A DNA stretch of 64,000 bases. Origin: Paraburkholderia elongata. Lineage in GTDB: Bacteria > Pseudomonadota > Gammaproteobacteria > Burkholderiales > Burkholderiaceae. The notes beneath the pieces are model-generated. The model was not told where the DNA came from. It ran no database searches and was given only the letters and a program-made list of their open reading frames with translations. The stretch is from positions 1 to 64,000 of the forward strand of contig NZ_WOEZ01000032.1 in assembly GCF_013177735.1 (NCBI RefSeq), given 5' to 3'. Position 1 is the first letter of the stretch, and every line of letters begins with the position of its first letter. Shown in pieces: positions 8,198 through 15,298 of this stretch. The position numbers were made by a program, and so were the translations under genes.

Positions 8198-9658
8198 TTA
8201 CTCCTGGTACATGGGTGTGGTGACGAACGCGGCCGCGTTGCCCGACGCGCGCACGATATCGATCCATGCCTGGATGCTGGCGCGCGCGGCATCGATGGCG
8301 GTCTGGTCGGCGGCCTCGCGTTGACGGCGCGTGTCTTCCAGCTGGAAGAGGTTGACCGCACCCGCCCGCCACTGCGACTCGGTTGCATCGAGCGTGGCCC
8401 GCGCGGCATCGCGGGCGCGGATCGCCGCCGCGAGTCGCTCGCTTGCATGGGACTGCTCGGCGAGCGCGTCTTCGATGTCCTGGGCGGTGTTACGCAAGGT
8501 CGAATGCAAGGACGCGAGCGCGGCGAGATAGCGCGCGGTGGCCGCGTCGACCGAAGCCGCGCCACCGCCCGCATCGAAAAGGGGCGCGCCGATACCTGAG
8601 ATTAGCGACCAGCCCAGAAACGACAGTGTGCTGCCCGACGCCGAGATCCAGTTGCCCGTCAGTGCCGATGTGAGATTGATGACCGGCAGACGGTTGGCGC
8701 GTGCAACGCCGATCTCCGCATACGTCGCCGCGGCTTCACGCTCCGCCGCGATCACGGCCGGATGACGCGATAGCACTGTCGCTGGCAAAGCCAGCGCGAC
8801 TTGCGGAACGCGTGGGTAACCCGGCTCCTTTTGCTGATCTGTGGCAAAGCCCGTCAACGTGATGCGCGCGTCGATCTCCGTCGCTGTCAAACCGCTCAAC
8901 GCGACCAGCGCGTCACGGTCCTTCACGCAACTCTCGTCCTGCGAGATCAGGCTCGCGCGGGCATCCTCGAGGCCGCTGATTGCGCGGCTCTCGTCGACCG
9001 GAGGCGCGAAGCCGAGCGCAACGCGGCGACGCGTCAATGCGAGATCGCGTTCGCGCGACGCAATGTCGTCGCGCTTCACACCGAGGCCGAAGCGGCACGC
9101 CCGCAACGACACCAGCGCGCCCGCAACCTGGCTCGACACTAAGAGCCGCGCGGACTGCGCATCGGCGTTGCGCGCATCGAGCCGGCTCGCCGCCGCATCC
9201 TGCGCGTCGCGCAACCGTCCGAACAGATCGATTTCCCATGCGAAGGTGGGACCGCCCGTAATCGAATTGCCGACCTGGGTGGTGCTCGCTCCGCTGGCCG
9301 ACTGGACGCGGGCGCGTCCACCGCTGCCATTCACACTAATCTGAGGATGACTGAGCGAGGTCTTTAAACCCAGCGTGGCGCGCGCCTCGGCAAGATGAGC
9401 ATCAGCCAGCGCCAGCGACGGGCTGCTGGCCAACGCGGACTCGATCAGGCCGCTGAGGACGGGATCGTCGAGCGCGGACCACCAATCTTCGTTCGGTGGC
9501 AGCAGAAACGCCGGATTGCCCGACTGATTCGCCCATACCAGGTGATCGTTGAAATGTGCAGGCGCGTAGGGCGACTGGGTCGAACACGCAGTGGTAGCGG
9601 CAAGCACGCAGTACGTAACAGCACACGCTGCCTCACGAACAAAACGCTCAGCGAGCAC
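8198..9658 (-). CDS. RND efflux outer-membrane factor, NodT/OprM family lipoprotein
   Basis: A 486-aa TolC-like channel subunit that completes the tripartite pump. It begins at a GTG (9658), has a signal peptide with a probable lipobox ending ATTAC at about residue 25, and shows the tandem efflux-protein repeats. Typical OprM motifs include WWSALDDPVLSGLIESAL in the first repeat and DLFGRLRDAQDAAASRLDA. Both halves contain long Ala/Arg-rich helices that form the periplasmic barrel. It is the first gene of the operon and is transcribed from a PmrA-like-box promoter about 190 bp upstream. Confidence 0.92.
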   Translation of the reverse strand: MLAERFVREAACAVTYCVLAATTACSTQSPYAPAHFNDHLVWANQSGNPAFLLPPNEDWWSALDDPVLSGLIESALASSPSLALADAHLAEARATLGLKTSLSHPQISVNGSGGRARVQSASGASTTQVGNSITGGPTFAWEIDLFGRLRDAQDAAASRLDARNADAQSARLLVSSQVAGALVSLRACRFGLGVKRDDIASRERDLALTRRRVALGFAPPVDESRAISGLEDARASLISQDESCVKDRDALVALSGLTATEIDARITLTGFATDQQKEPGYPRVPQVALALPATVLSRHPAVIAAEREAAATYAEIGVARANRLPVINLTSALTGNWISASGSTLSFLGWSLISGIGAPLFDAGGGAASVDAATARYLAALASLHSTLRNTAQDIEDALAEQSHASERLAAAIRARDAARATLDATESQWRAGAVNLFQLEDTRRQREAADQTAIDAARASIQAWIDIVRASGNAAAFVTTPMYQE

Positions 9659-9839
9659 GCGTTCGCCCCCGCCGATGAGCGCAACCCGACGGGGATATTA
9701 CGGGCAACGCGAGGAAAATAATCGTCAGTTGGGTGTCATGCTCATCGGTCATCGCCATAGCACTCGTCGGTCGTGTAGAGCCCGCACCCAGGATCGTGCC
9801 GGCCGCATGGCTGGACAATTCCCGCACGGGAGATGCTGC

Positions 9840-9872
9840 ATCATGGCGGCTACCGACTTACCCGCCACTTAC
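9840..9872 (-). promoter_or_regulatory. PmrA/QseB-like box promoter for the RND operon
   Basis: Reading along the minus strand: GTAAGTGGCGGGTAAG (9872 to 9857), an 11-nt spacer, then CATGAT (9845-9840) as the -10. The half-sites are exactly 11 bp apart. The leader to the GTG start would be about 175 nt, unusually long for this regulon. Confidence 0.62.
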
Positions 9873-9992
9873 TGGCGCAGACATCGCTCCGCGAGTTGCG
9901 CGTTACATCGATGCAAGCGCACCAACGCACGTGCGCCCGTGTGCCAAACCTCCAGCGCGGGTGGCACATAAGGGGGTTGCACAGTGCTAGCG

Positions 9993-10047
9993 GTAAGGGA
10001 CCGCAAGGTGATCGGTAAGTGGCCGGTAAGTCTTCCGGTCGCACCAT
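9993..10047 (+). promoter_or_regulatory. Extended four-half-site box and promoter for mlaA
   Basis: Half-sites begin at 9993 (GTAAG), 10004 (CAAGG, degenerate), 10015 (GTAAG) and 10026 (GTAAG), a strict 11-bp ladder on one DNA face. The last two form GTAAGTGGCCGGTAAG. CACCAT (10042-10047) follows after an 11-nt spacer, the same geometry as the other island promoters. Four half-sites would allow two regulator dimers to bind side by side, which predicts stronger or cooperative activation of mlaA. Confidence 0.65.
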
Positions 10048-10127
10048 CGAATCGACTGTCCTTCGCCACGGCCACTGCGCCGCATGGTTAGTACCCCTTT
10101 TGTCATTCTTGTACCTGGAGTCCCGCG

Positions 10128-10853
10128 ATGAAACGGTGCGATCTGAATACGTTGGCGCTCGCCGCCACGGTGCTTCTTTCATCGGGATGCGCGACGGGGC
10201 CCGGGCGTACCGCCGGCGACCCGCTTGAACCGATGAACCGGACCATTTACTCGTTCAACGACAAGGTCGACACCTATGTTGCCAAACCGACCGCGAAGGC
10301 CTATCAGAAGGTGATGCCGACACCGGTGCAAACCGCAGTGCGCAATTTTTTCTCCAACCTTGGCGATATCGGCAACTTTGCCAATGACCTGCTGCAACTG
10401 AAAGCGACGGACGCGAGCGAGGATGTGGTGCGCTTTGCGTTCAACTCCACCTTGGGGATTGGCGGCCTGATCGACTGGGCGACGCCCGCGGGCCTGCCCA
10501 AGCACCATCAGGATTTTGGGTTGACGCTTGCTCACTATGGCGTACCGATCGGGCCATATCTGGTGATGCCGTTGTTCGGCCCGAGCAGCGTGCGGGATGT
10601 GAGTAACGTCGTCGTCGACAGCTTCCTCAACCCGTTCGCGGCAGCGCCGGTTGCTGTCCGGGCATCGGTGGCCGGCACCCGCTTTGTCAGCGCCCGCGCC
10701 GATCTGCTGAGCGCGTCGAATCTGCTTTCGCAGGCCGCGATCGATCCCTATTCATTCACTCGCGACCTCTACCTGCAGAGGCGCCGCATGCTCTCGACGA
10801 AATCCGGCGACGCCGACAAGTTGCCGGACTACCCAGATCCCTCGCCTCAATAG
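10128..10853 (+). CDS. mlaA: VacJ/MlaA family lipoprotein
   Basis: A 241-aa lipoprotein of the MlaA family. MlaA sits in the outer membrane and removes mislocalised phospholipids from the outer leaflet for retrograde transport by the Mla system. The signal peptide ends in LSSGC (Cys21). The mature start GDPLEPMNRTIYSFND is the family signature, followed by PTPVQTAVRNFFSNLGDIGN and the GLPKHHQDFGLTLAHYGV region. No mlaBCDEF genes lie nearby, so this is probably an accessory paralogue separate from the housekeeping mla operon. It has its own promoter with an extended regulatory box. Its placement beside a pump and lipid A genes points to outer-membrane asymmetry control under envelope stress. 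Confidence 0.92.
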   Translation: MKRCDLNTLALAATVLLSSGCATGPGRTAGDPLEPMNRTIYSFNDKVDTYVAKPTAKAYQKVMPTPVQTAVRNFFSNLGDIGNFANDLLQLKATDASEDVVRFAFNSTLGIGGLIDWATPAGLPKHHQDFGLTLAHYGVPIGPYLVMPLFGPSSVRDVSNVVVDSFLNPFAAAPVAVRASVAGTRFVSARADLLSASNLLSQAAIDPYSFTRDLYLQRRRMLSTKSGDADKLPDYPDPSPQ

Positions 10854-10890
10854 CTGCATGGCCGACGCATGACGGTCTGCGCAGCTCACC

Positions 10891-10924
10891 GTTAAGTGTC
10901 AGTTAAGCCATGCGCATCCAGCAT
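10891..10924 (+). promoter_or_regulatory. PmrA-like box promoter for the acyltransferase operon
   Basis: GTTAAGTGTCAGTTAAG (10891-10907) has the half-site GTTAAG twice at 11-bp spacing. This copy is the closest to the enteric PmrA consensus. After an 11-nt spacer comes CAGCAT (10919-10924) as a -10. It precedes the ATG at 10961 by 53 nt and overlaps a spurious upstream start at 10910, which argues for the later start. Confidence 0.65.
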
Positions 10925-10960
10925 GAAGACCGAGTTCATCTGACTGTGGGGAGCGTGTCC

Positions 10961-11302
10961 ATGAAAGCCAGTACTGCGACCGCACTGCGCGCCAACCTTG
11001 TGCTCTTTTCGGTTTCGACAGCTATCGCGATCGTCCCGTGCGTCAGTCTCGCGTCACTGCTCGGCCTGCTCGACGACGGCACGCCTACATTGCCTTACCT
11101 GGGCAGCATTTTTCTGCTCGCCGCCCTGATTATGCTGGTGCTGCGCTGGAGCGCACGGCGAGCGTTCGATGCTGCGAGGCAAGCGCATAAGGTTCAACTA
11201 ATTGAAAAGCACGATCTCGAAGCATCGATTGACGATGACTGCCCCTTTGCGTGGCTGGTCCAGATGCATCTTGAACTGCGTGGCCATCAATGTATCAATT
11301 GA
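10961..11302 (+). CDS. Small two-TM inner-membrane protein of unknown function
   Basis: A 113-aa protein I do not recognise. Two hydrophobic helices, roughly residues 8-34 and 45-62 (SIFLLAALIMLVLRW), are followed by an Arg/Ala-rich amphipathic stretch (SARRAFDAARQAHKVQ) and an acidic cytoplasmic tail (EKHDLEASIDDDCPF). The ATG at 10961 is preceded by GGGGAG. An in-frame ATG at 10910 exists but overlaps the promoter box. The stop overlaps the start of the acyltransferase gene by 13 bp, so it opens a tightly coupled lipid A-type operon. It may be an accessory or localisation factor for the acyltransferase; that is inference from position only. Confidence 0.7.
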   Translation: MKASTATALRANLVLFSVSTAIAIVPCVSLASLLGLLDDGTPTLPYLGSIFLLAALIMLVLRWSARRAFDAARQAHKVQLIEKHDLEASIDDDCPFAWLVQMHLELRGHQCIN

Positions 11303-12192
11303 CAATGGACTTAGGCATGAAAATTCTCGGTTATTGGCTGCTGCTCGGTTTGCTGCGGCTACTGTCGGTTCTGCCGTACGCGCTGGTCGCGAGAGCCGGC
11401 AATACGCTTGGCGCCGCGCTGTACAAGCTGCCGAGCCACCGCAGGCACGTGGTGCTCGTCAATCTACGCCTGTGCTTCCCGCTGAAAACCGAGCGCGAGC
11501 GCGAAGACCTTGCGCTCGCCCATTTCCAGCACGTTGTGCGCAGCTATCTGGAGCGGGGCTTTCAGTGGTTCGGCAGTTTGCGCACGATCGAGCGGCTGGT
11601 CGAAATGGACAGTCGCATCGATCTGCACGATCCGCACGCACCGCCTACAATATTCATGGGCTTTCACTTCGTCGGAATCGAGGTAGGTTGCATGCTGTAT
11701 TCCTCGCGCCTGCCGGTCGCCGCGCTTTACACGCGCATGTCGAACACGCGTGTCTGTGAGCTTGCGCGGCGTCAGCGGGGACGGTTTGGTGCAGATATGA
11801 TCGAACGCAGCGCGAGTGCGAAACATGTTGTCAGGCTGCTGCGCTCAGGCATTCCCGTGATGCTGGCGGCGGACATGGACCACGGAACAACGGGTTCGGT
11901 GTTCGCGCCGTTCTTCGGTGTGCCGGCCTGCACGCTCACTTCCGTATCACGTCTCGCGAAGTTGGGCGGTGCGCGCGTCGTGCCCTTTGTGACCGAGGTA
12001 TTACCCGCATTTCGCGGCTATAAGCTGACGATCTTCGATCCGCTCGAAAACTTTCCCACAGACAGCGAAACGCTTGACGCACGCACGATGAACACGTTTC
12101 TTGAAAGGCAAATCCTGCGCCTTCCCGACCAGTACTACTGGGTCCACAGGCGCTTCAAACACCGCCCGGCAGGCATGCCCGCGGTCTACTGA
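11290..12192 (+). CDS. LpxL/HtrB-type lipid A late acyltransferase
   Basis: This protein of up to 300 aa belongs to the lysophospholipid/lipid A acyltransferase family that adds a secondary acyl chain to lipid A at the inner membrane. An N-terminal membrane helix (GYWLLLGLLRLLSVLP) precedes the catalytic H(X)4E motif, seen as HFVGIE at about residues 126-131. Other family landmarks are VNLRLCFP, the conserved MLAADMDHG loop and YYWVHRRFK at the C-terminus. Starts at 11290, 11308 and 11317 are all possible; MKILGYW (11317) fits the family best. It is coupled to the upstream small protein and followed by a glycosyltransferase. As an accessory copy outside the Kdo2-lipid A genes, it may give conditional acylation. 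Confidence 0.88.
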   Translation: MYQLTMDLGMKILGYWLLLGLLRLLSVLPYALVARAGNTLGAALYKLPSHRRHVVLVNLRLCFPLKTEREREDLALAHFQHVVRSYLERGFQWFGSLRTIERLVEMDSRIDLHDPHAPPTIFMGFHFVGIEVGCMLYSSRLPVAALYTRMSNTRVCELARRQRGRFGADMIERSASAKHVVRLLRSGIPVMLAADMDHGTTGSVFAPFFGVPACTLTSVSRLAKLGGARVVPFVTEVLPAFRGYKLTIFDPLENFPTDSETLDARTMNTFLERQILRLPDQYYWVHRRFKHRPAGMPAVY

Positions 12193-12254
12193 AATTTTGC
12201 TTGCGACAGCTGCCGGGTCGGTACTGTCGTGCAGATCCACCCACAGAGCGCTAC

Positions 12255-13508
12255 ATGGCCGCACTTTTCCCCGATGCCACCCCGCCCCGCTCGATCCTCG
12301 TGATCTGTACCGGCCGTATCGGCGACGTGTTGCTCAGCACCCCTGTGGTGCGCTCGCTGAAAGCGCGTTGGCCCGATGCGCAGATCGATATGCTGGTGTT
12401 CGAAGGCGCCGGCGAGGTGCTGGAAAACAATCCCGACATCAGATGTGTCATCTGTATTACACCTCATGCGAAGCTAACTGAGCGTGTTGCGGATGTCCGC
12501 AAAATCTGGGGCAAATACGATCTTGGATGCTCACTGCGAACGTCCAGTCTCGCCAGTTTTCTTTGCTGGATGGCAGGACGCAAGCGCATCGGCATCGTCG
12601 CGCCTGCTCGCAGAAGCTGGCTCAAGAAGTTGATGCTGAACCGCTTTGTGATCGAACATGGCCACAGCGTGCATACCGTCCAAAGCGGTGTGTCGCTCAT
12701 GGCTTTGCTTGGCATCACGCCCCGTTTCGAAGTCGTCCCGCCCGCGGTGCTGAATCAGCCTGCGCAGCTCGAACAACTGGATCCGCTGCTCGCGTCCACA
12801 AACGGCAAGCCCTACGCGGTGGTGCACATGTATCCGCGGTATACCTACAAAATGTGGCACGCCGAAGGTTGGATCGCCGTGCTGGCGTTCCTGCACGCAC
12901 GCGGCTATGCCGTCGTACTGACAGGCGGCCCGGCGGCAGCTGAAGTGACGTATGCGCGCGATATTTGCGAGCGGACCGGAATCAAAGCCATCAATCTGGT
13001 CGGAAAGCTGAGCCTCGCGGCAACCGCCGAAGTGATTCGCCGTGCGCGGCTCTTCGTCGGCCCCGACACCTCGGCCTCGCATATCGCGGCTGCCACCGGC
13101 ACCCCGACAATCGCGCTGTTCGGCCCATCGAATCCGGTTCGCTGGGGACCGTGGCCAAAGGGCTGGACCGGCAGCAGCCCCTGGCTCACCTCCGGCTCCG
13201 GGCAGCGCGGCAACGTCTATCTGCTTCAGGGCACAGGCGCGTGTGTGCCCTGCAAGCTGGAGGGCTGCGAAGCCCACGTCGACAGCTGGAGCGATTGCCT
13301 GTTGACGCTTGACGCAAACCGGGTAATAGACGTTGCGACAGAACTGCTGGGTATTGCGCCCGATATTGCACCCAATATTGCGCCCGACCGGCGGCGCCGC
13401 ATTCCAATCGTCGCGCAGCCCTTTGCCGGCGCGCGCCTTGAAATGGCCGATGTCGGTAATCGCCCGGTGCAAGCAAATCCCGACCCTTCTCTGGAGATCA
13501 CGCTATGA
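12255..13508 (+). CDS. Glycosyltransferase family 9 (heptosyltransferase-like)
   Basis: A 417-aa GT-B enzyme of the ADP-heptose:LPS heptosyltransferase family. The N-terminal domain starts with the GT9 signature TGRIGDVLLSTPVVRSL. The C-terminal domain has the nucleotide-sugar site VGPDTSASHIAAATGTPTIA followed by LFGPSNPVRWGPW. A cysteine cluster (CVPCKLEGC ... DC, about residues 335-355) and a Pro/Ile-rich 70-residue tail extend it beyond the usual 330-350 aa. The ATG at 12255 is preferred over a TTG at 12201. It probably adds a core sugar to LPS, in one operon with the acyltransferase. The exact sugar and acceptor cannot be told from sequence. The stop overlaps a short lipoprotein-like start (ATGA). 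Confidence 0.85.
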   Translation: MAALFPDATPPRSILVICTGRIGDVLLSTPVVRSLKARWPDAQIDMLVFEGAGEVLENNPDIRCVICITPHAKLTERVADVRKIWGKYDLGCSLRTSSLASFLCWMAGRKRIGIVAPARRSWLKKLMLNRFVIEHGHSVHTVQSGVSLMALLGITPRFEVVPPAVLNQPAQLEQLDPLLASTNGKPYAVVHMYPRYTYKMWHAEGWIAVLAFLHARGYAVVLTGGPAAAEVTYARDICERTGIKAINLVGKLSLAATAEVIRRARLFVGPDTSASHIAAATGTPTIALFGPSNPVRWGPWPKGWTGSSPWLTSGSGQRGNVYLLQGTGACVPCKLEGCEAHVDSWSDCLLTLDANRVIDVATELLGIAPDIAPNIAPDRRRRIPIVAQPFAGARLEMADVGNRPVQANPDPSLEITL

Positions 13509-13609
13509 CCGCCTTTCGTTTTACCGTGCCCCTTATCCTGTTCACTGCCGCGTGTTCGCCAGCGTATATCTGTCCCCGCGCAAAAGGAGACAAGGGCGGC
13601 CGTTTTTAA
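13505..13609 (+). CDS. 34-aa lipoprotein-like ORF, probably a truncated lipoprotein gene
   Basis: The ATG overlaps the glycosyltransferase stop (ATGA). The product begins MTAFRFTVPLILFTAAC, a convincing lipoprotein signal with Cys17, then ends after only 17 more residues (a basic, Gly-rich tail). The last third is antisense to the Tat-signal start described next, so the tail may be a chance fusion product. Either it is a genuine mini-lipoprotein or, more likely, the 5' end of a longer lipoprotein gene whose remainder was deleted. Confidence 0.5.
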   Translation: MTAFRFTVPLILFTAACSPAYICPRAKGDKGGRF

Positions 13610-13636
13610 AATGAACTGACGACGTGAGAACTCCAT
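13571..13636 (-). pseudogene. Twin-arginine signal peptide start of a deleted gene
   Basis: From an ATG at 13636 on the minus strand, with AAGGAG 7 nt upstream, the frame reads MEFSRRQFILKTAALVSF. This is a textbook Tat signal (SRRxFIL) with its hydrophobic core. After about 22 residues it runs into sequence antisense to the glycosyltransferase operon and loses protein-like character. A PmrA-like promoter lies in the right orientation 148 bp upstream (13784-13799). The ORF is therefore the surviving 5' end of an exported, probably cofactor-containing or hydrolytic enzyme. Its body was lost in the same event that shortened the facing lipoprotein gene. Confidence 0.6.
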
Positions 13637-13766
13637 TGCGGAACTCCTTAAACCCAATACTCAGGAGGCAATCAGTTAGGTTTACCGACAGAGTTGTGCA
13701 GTTTGACTCCAACTCAACCGATCGGACCGCACGGAAGGTGAACCCATCGCTGCGCCAGGCGCAGCC

Positions 13767-13799
13767 ATTGTGTGGCCTTGCAACTTACCAGACACTTAC
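13767..13799 (-). promoter_or_regulatory. PmrA/QseB-like box promoter for the Tat-signal gene remnant
   Basis: On the minus strand GTAAGTGTCTGGTAAG (13799 to 13784) is followed after 11 nt by CACAAT (13772-13767). Spacing is identical to the other four island promoters. It now drives only a gene stump, so it is probably a fossil promoter. Confidence 0.6.
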
Positions 13800-13917
13800 C
13801 ATGGCCGCGGCGTCAGCGAGCGACTGTCCGACTGAGCGCTGACCCCGCAGTGGTGTATGCAGATCACCGCCGAAGAGCGCCGCTTAGGGCACTATCTGCT
13901 GGTGCGGCACAGCTGCC

Positions 13918-14799
13918 TTATCGGCGCTGCGGCCCGAGCATACGCGCCAACGCACGCGCGAGTTCCTTGACAGCGGCATCGGCCGTCGGGCGGTGAAGCA
14001 GCGCGATATCCATAGTTTCGATTGAAGGCAGCCCGCTTTTGGGTGTCAGCACGGCGTGATCCGCCGTCACCGCGCGCGCAGGCAGGAGGCTGATGCCGAG
14101 ACCATCGGCAACGGCCGCCTGGATTCCGCTCAAACTCGAACTGATGAAGCTCATCCGCCAGCGGCGTCCGAGTCCCTCGATCGCGTTGGTCATGTCGTCA
14201 CGGTACAGCCCGCGCGGCGGAAACGCGACGATGGGAATCGGATCAAGCTGGATCGAAGGATTCTTCGCACTGTCGATCCACCTCAATTGCTCCGGCCAGC
14301 ACGCGACTGCCTCGCGGCTGTTGCGCCGCTGCTTCACGAGGATCAGATCGAGTTCGCCACGATCGTAGCTATTGCTCAGGTCGCGGCTCAATCCGCTCGT
14401 CACTTCCAGCTTGACCTGCGGATGCTTGCGGTTGAACGCGGCGAGCATATGGGTTGTCGGCCCGCCGACGAAATCTTCCGGTACACCCAGCCGGACAGTC
14501 AGCCCCACCGTCGCGCCCGACAGCGCCTCAAACATTTCATCGTTGAGGGCAAGCATCCGGCGTGCATAGGCGAGCAGGGTTTCTCCGGCATCGGTCGGAG
14601 TCACGTCACGACTGCCTCGCTCGAGAAGCTTGTGTCCCGCCATGTCCTCCAGACGCCGCACTTTCTGGCTCACCGTGGACTGCGTGGAATGAAGCCGTGC
14701 GGAAGCCGCAGTAAAAGTGCCGCAATCGGCCACCATGACGATGGCCTTCAGCAGATCCAGATCGAACAACGGTGTACGTGCTTTGGCGTTGTGTTTCAT
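13918..14799 (-). CDS. LysR-family transcriptional regulator
   Basis: A 293-aa LysR protein. The winged HTH (about residues 10-70, FDLDLLKAIVMVADCGTFTA ... STVSQKVRRLE) is followed by a periplasmic-binding-protein-like effector domain. I prefer ATG 14799 (MKHNAK) over 14841. The gene is divergent from the DUF3311/symporter/deaminase operon, with a 280-bp shared region containing two related operator-like elements. It is therefore the likely regulator of that operon, probably responding to a heterocyclic amine intermediate. The effector is unknown. Confidence 0.88.
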   Translation of the reverse strand: MKHNAKARTPLFDLDLLKAIVMVADCGTFTAASARLHSTQSTVSQKVRRLEDMAGHKLLERGSRDVTPTDAGETLLAYARRMLALNDEMFEALSGATVGLTVRLGVPEDFVGGPTTHMLAAFNRKHPQVKLEVTSGLSRDLSNSYDRGELDLILVKQRRNSREAVACWPEQLRWIDSAKNPSIQLDPIPIVAFPPRGLYRDDMTNAIEGLGRRWRMSFISSSLSGIQAAVADGLGISLLPARAVTADHAVLTPKSGLPSIETMDIALLHRPTADAAVKELARALARMLGPQRR

Positions 14800-14804
14800 C
14801 GAAC

Positions 14805-15002
14805 CATTTGATCTTTGAATGCGGACGCCGATTTCTATCACGCATCAGGCAGGCTGGCAATCGCGCGCGGACCTCATGAACGGCACATCGCTGCTCCGCT
14901 GCAGTCAGGCAACGCTGCGCCTGACAACGGCATACATCTGACTAATAGTATTTGATTTTCAACTGATTGGCATTTGAACATTTAATTTTTGAATGCCGGA
15001 CG
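14805..15002 (+). promoter_or_regulatory. Divergent control region with two related CATTTGA...TTTGAATGC elements
   Basis: One element (14805-14821) reads CATTTGATCTTTGAATG. A longer, related one near 14971-15002 begins CATTTGAACA and ends TTTGAATGCCGGACG. Both are followed by a near-identical GC(C)GGACG. The first sits just upstream of the LysR start and the second about 80 bp before the symporter operon, in an AT-rich stretch. This is the expected arrangement for a LysR that both autoregulates and activates a divergent operon. Confidence 0.4.
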
Positions 15003-15079
15003 AGATGGATAACATCAAGCGATGTCGACAAAAGAAAAACCCCATGACGAGACACGCAAGACACCCCAGGAGGGACCCT

Positions 15080-15298
15080 ATGAAACTTCGCTTTCTGCTG
15101 GCCGCGTTGCCGTTCATCGGCATCTATTCGGGCGGCACGCTCGCCGCCGGCAGACCCCTCCTGTTCGGCCTGCCGTTTCTGCTCGTGTGGAATCTGTTCT
15201 GGATGGCTGCAACGGCCGCCATCCTCGCAATCATCTATTGCCTTGACAGCCGTGACGAAGCAGCGCGCGGGAGCGAGCGCACGGGAGACGGACAATGA
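15080..15298 (+). CDS. DUF3311 small membrane protein (symporter partner)
   Basis: A 72-aa protein with two TM helices (LLAALPFIGIYSGG and LPFLLVWNLFWMAATAAIL). DUF3311 proteins are typically encoded directly before a sodium:solute symporter and are thought to be its small subunit. The start at 15080 is fixed by AGGAGGGA 4-11 nt upstream. The stop overlaps the symporter ATG (ATGA). The motif PFLLVWNLFW with a short charged tail is characteristic. Confidence 0.85.
   Translation: MKLRFLLAALPFIGIYSGGTLAAGRPLLFGLPFLLVWNLFWMAATAAILAIIYCLDSRDEAARGSERTGDGQ

Noticed and set aside
10910..10960. Upstream start for the small two-TM protein
   Set aside because: ATG 10910 lies inside the promoter module (between the box and its -10) and gives a polar leader without a ribosome site; 10961 is preferred.
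12531..13472. 313-codon minus-strand frame opposite the GT9 gene
   Set aside because: No family motif and no promoter; the GT9 signature on the plus strand is clear.
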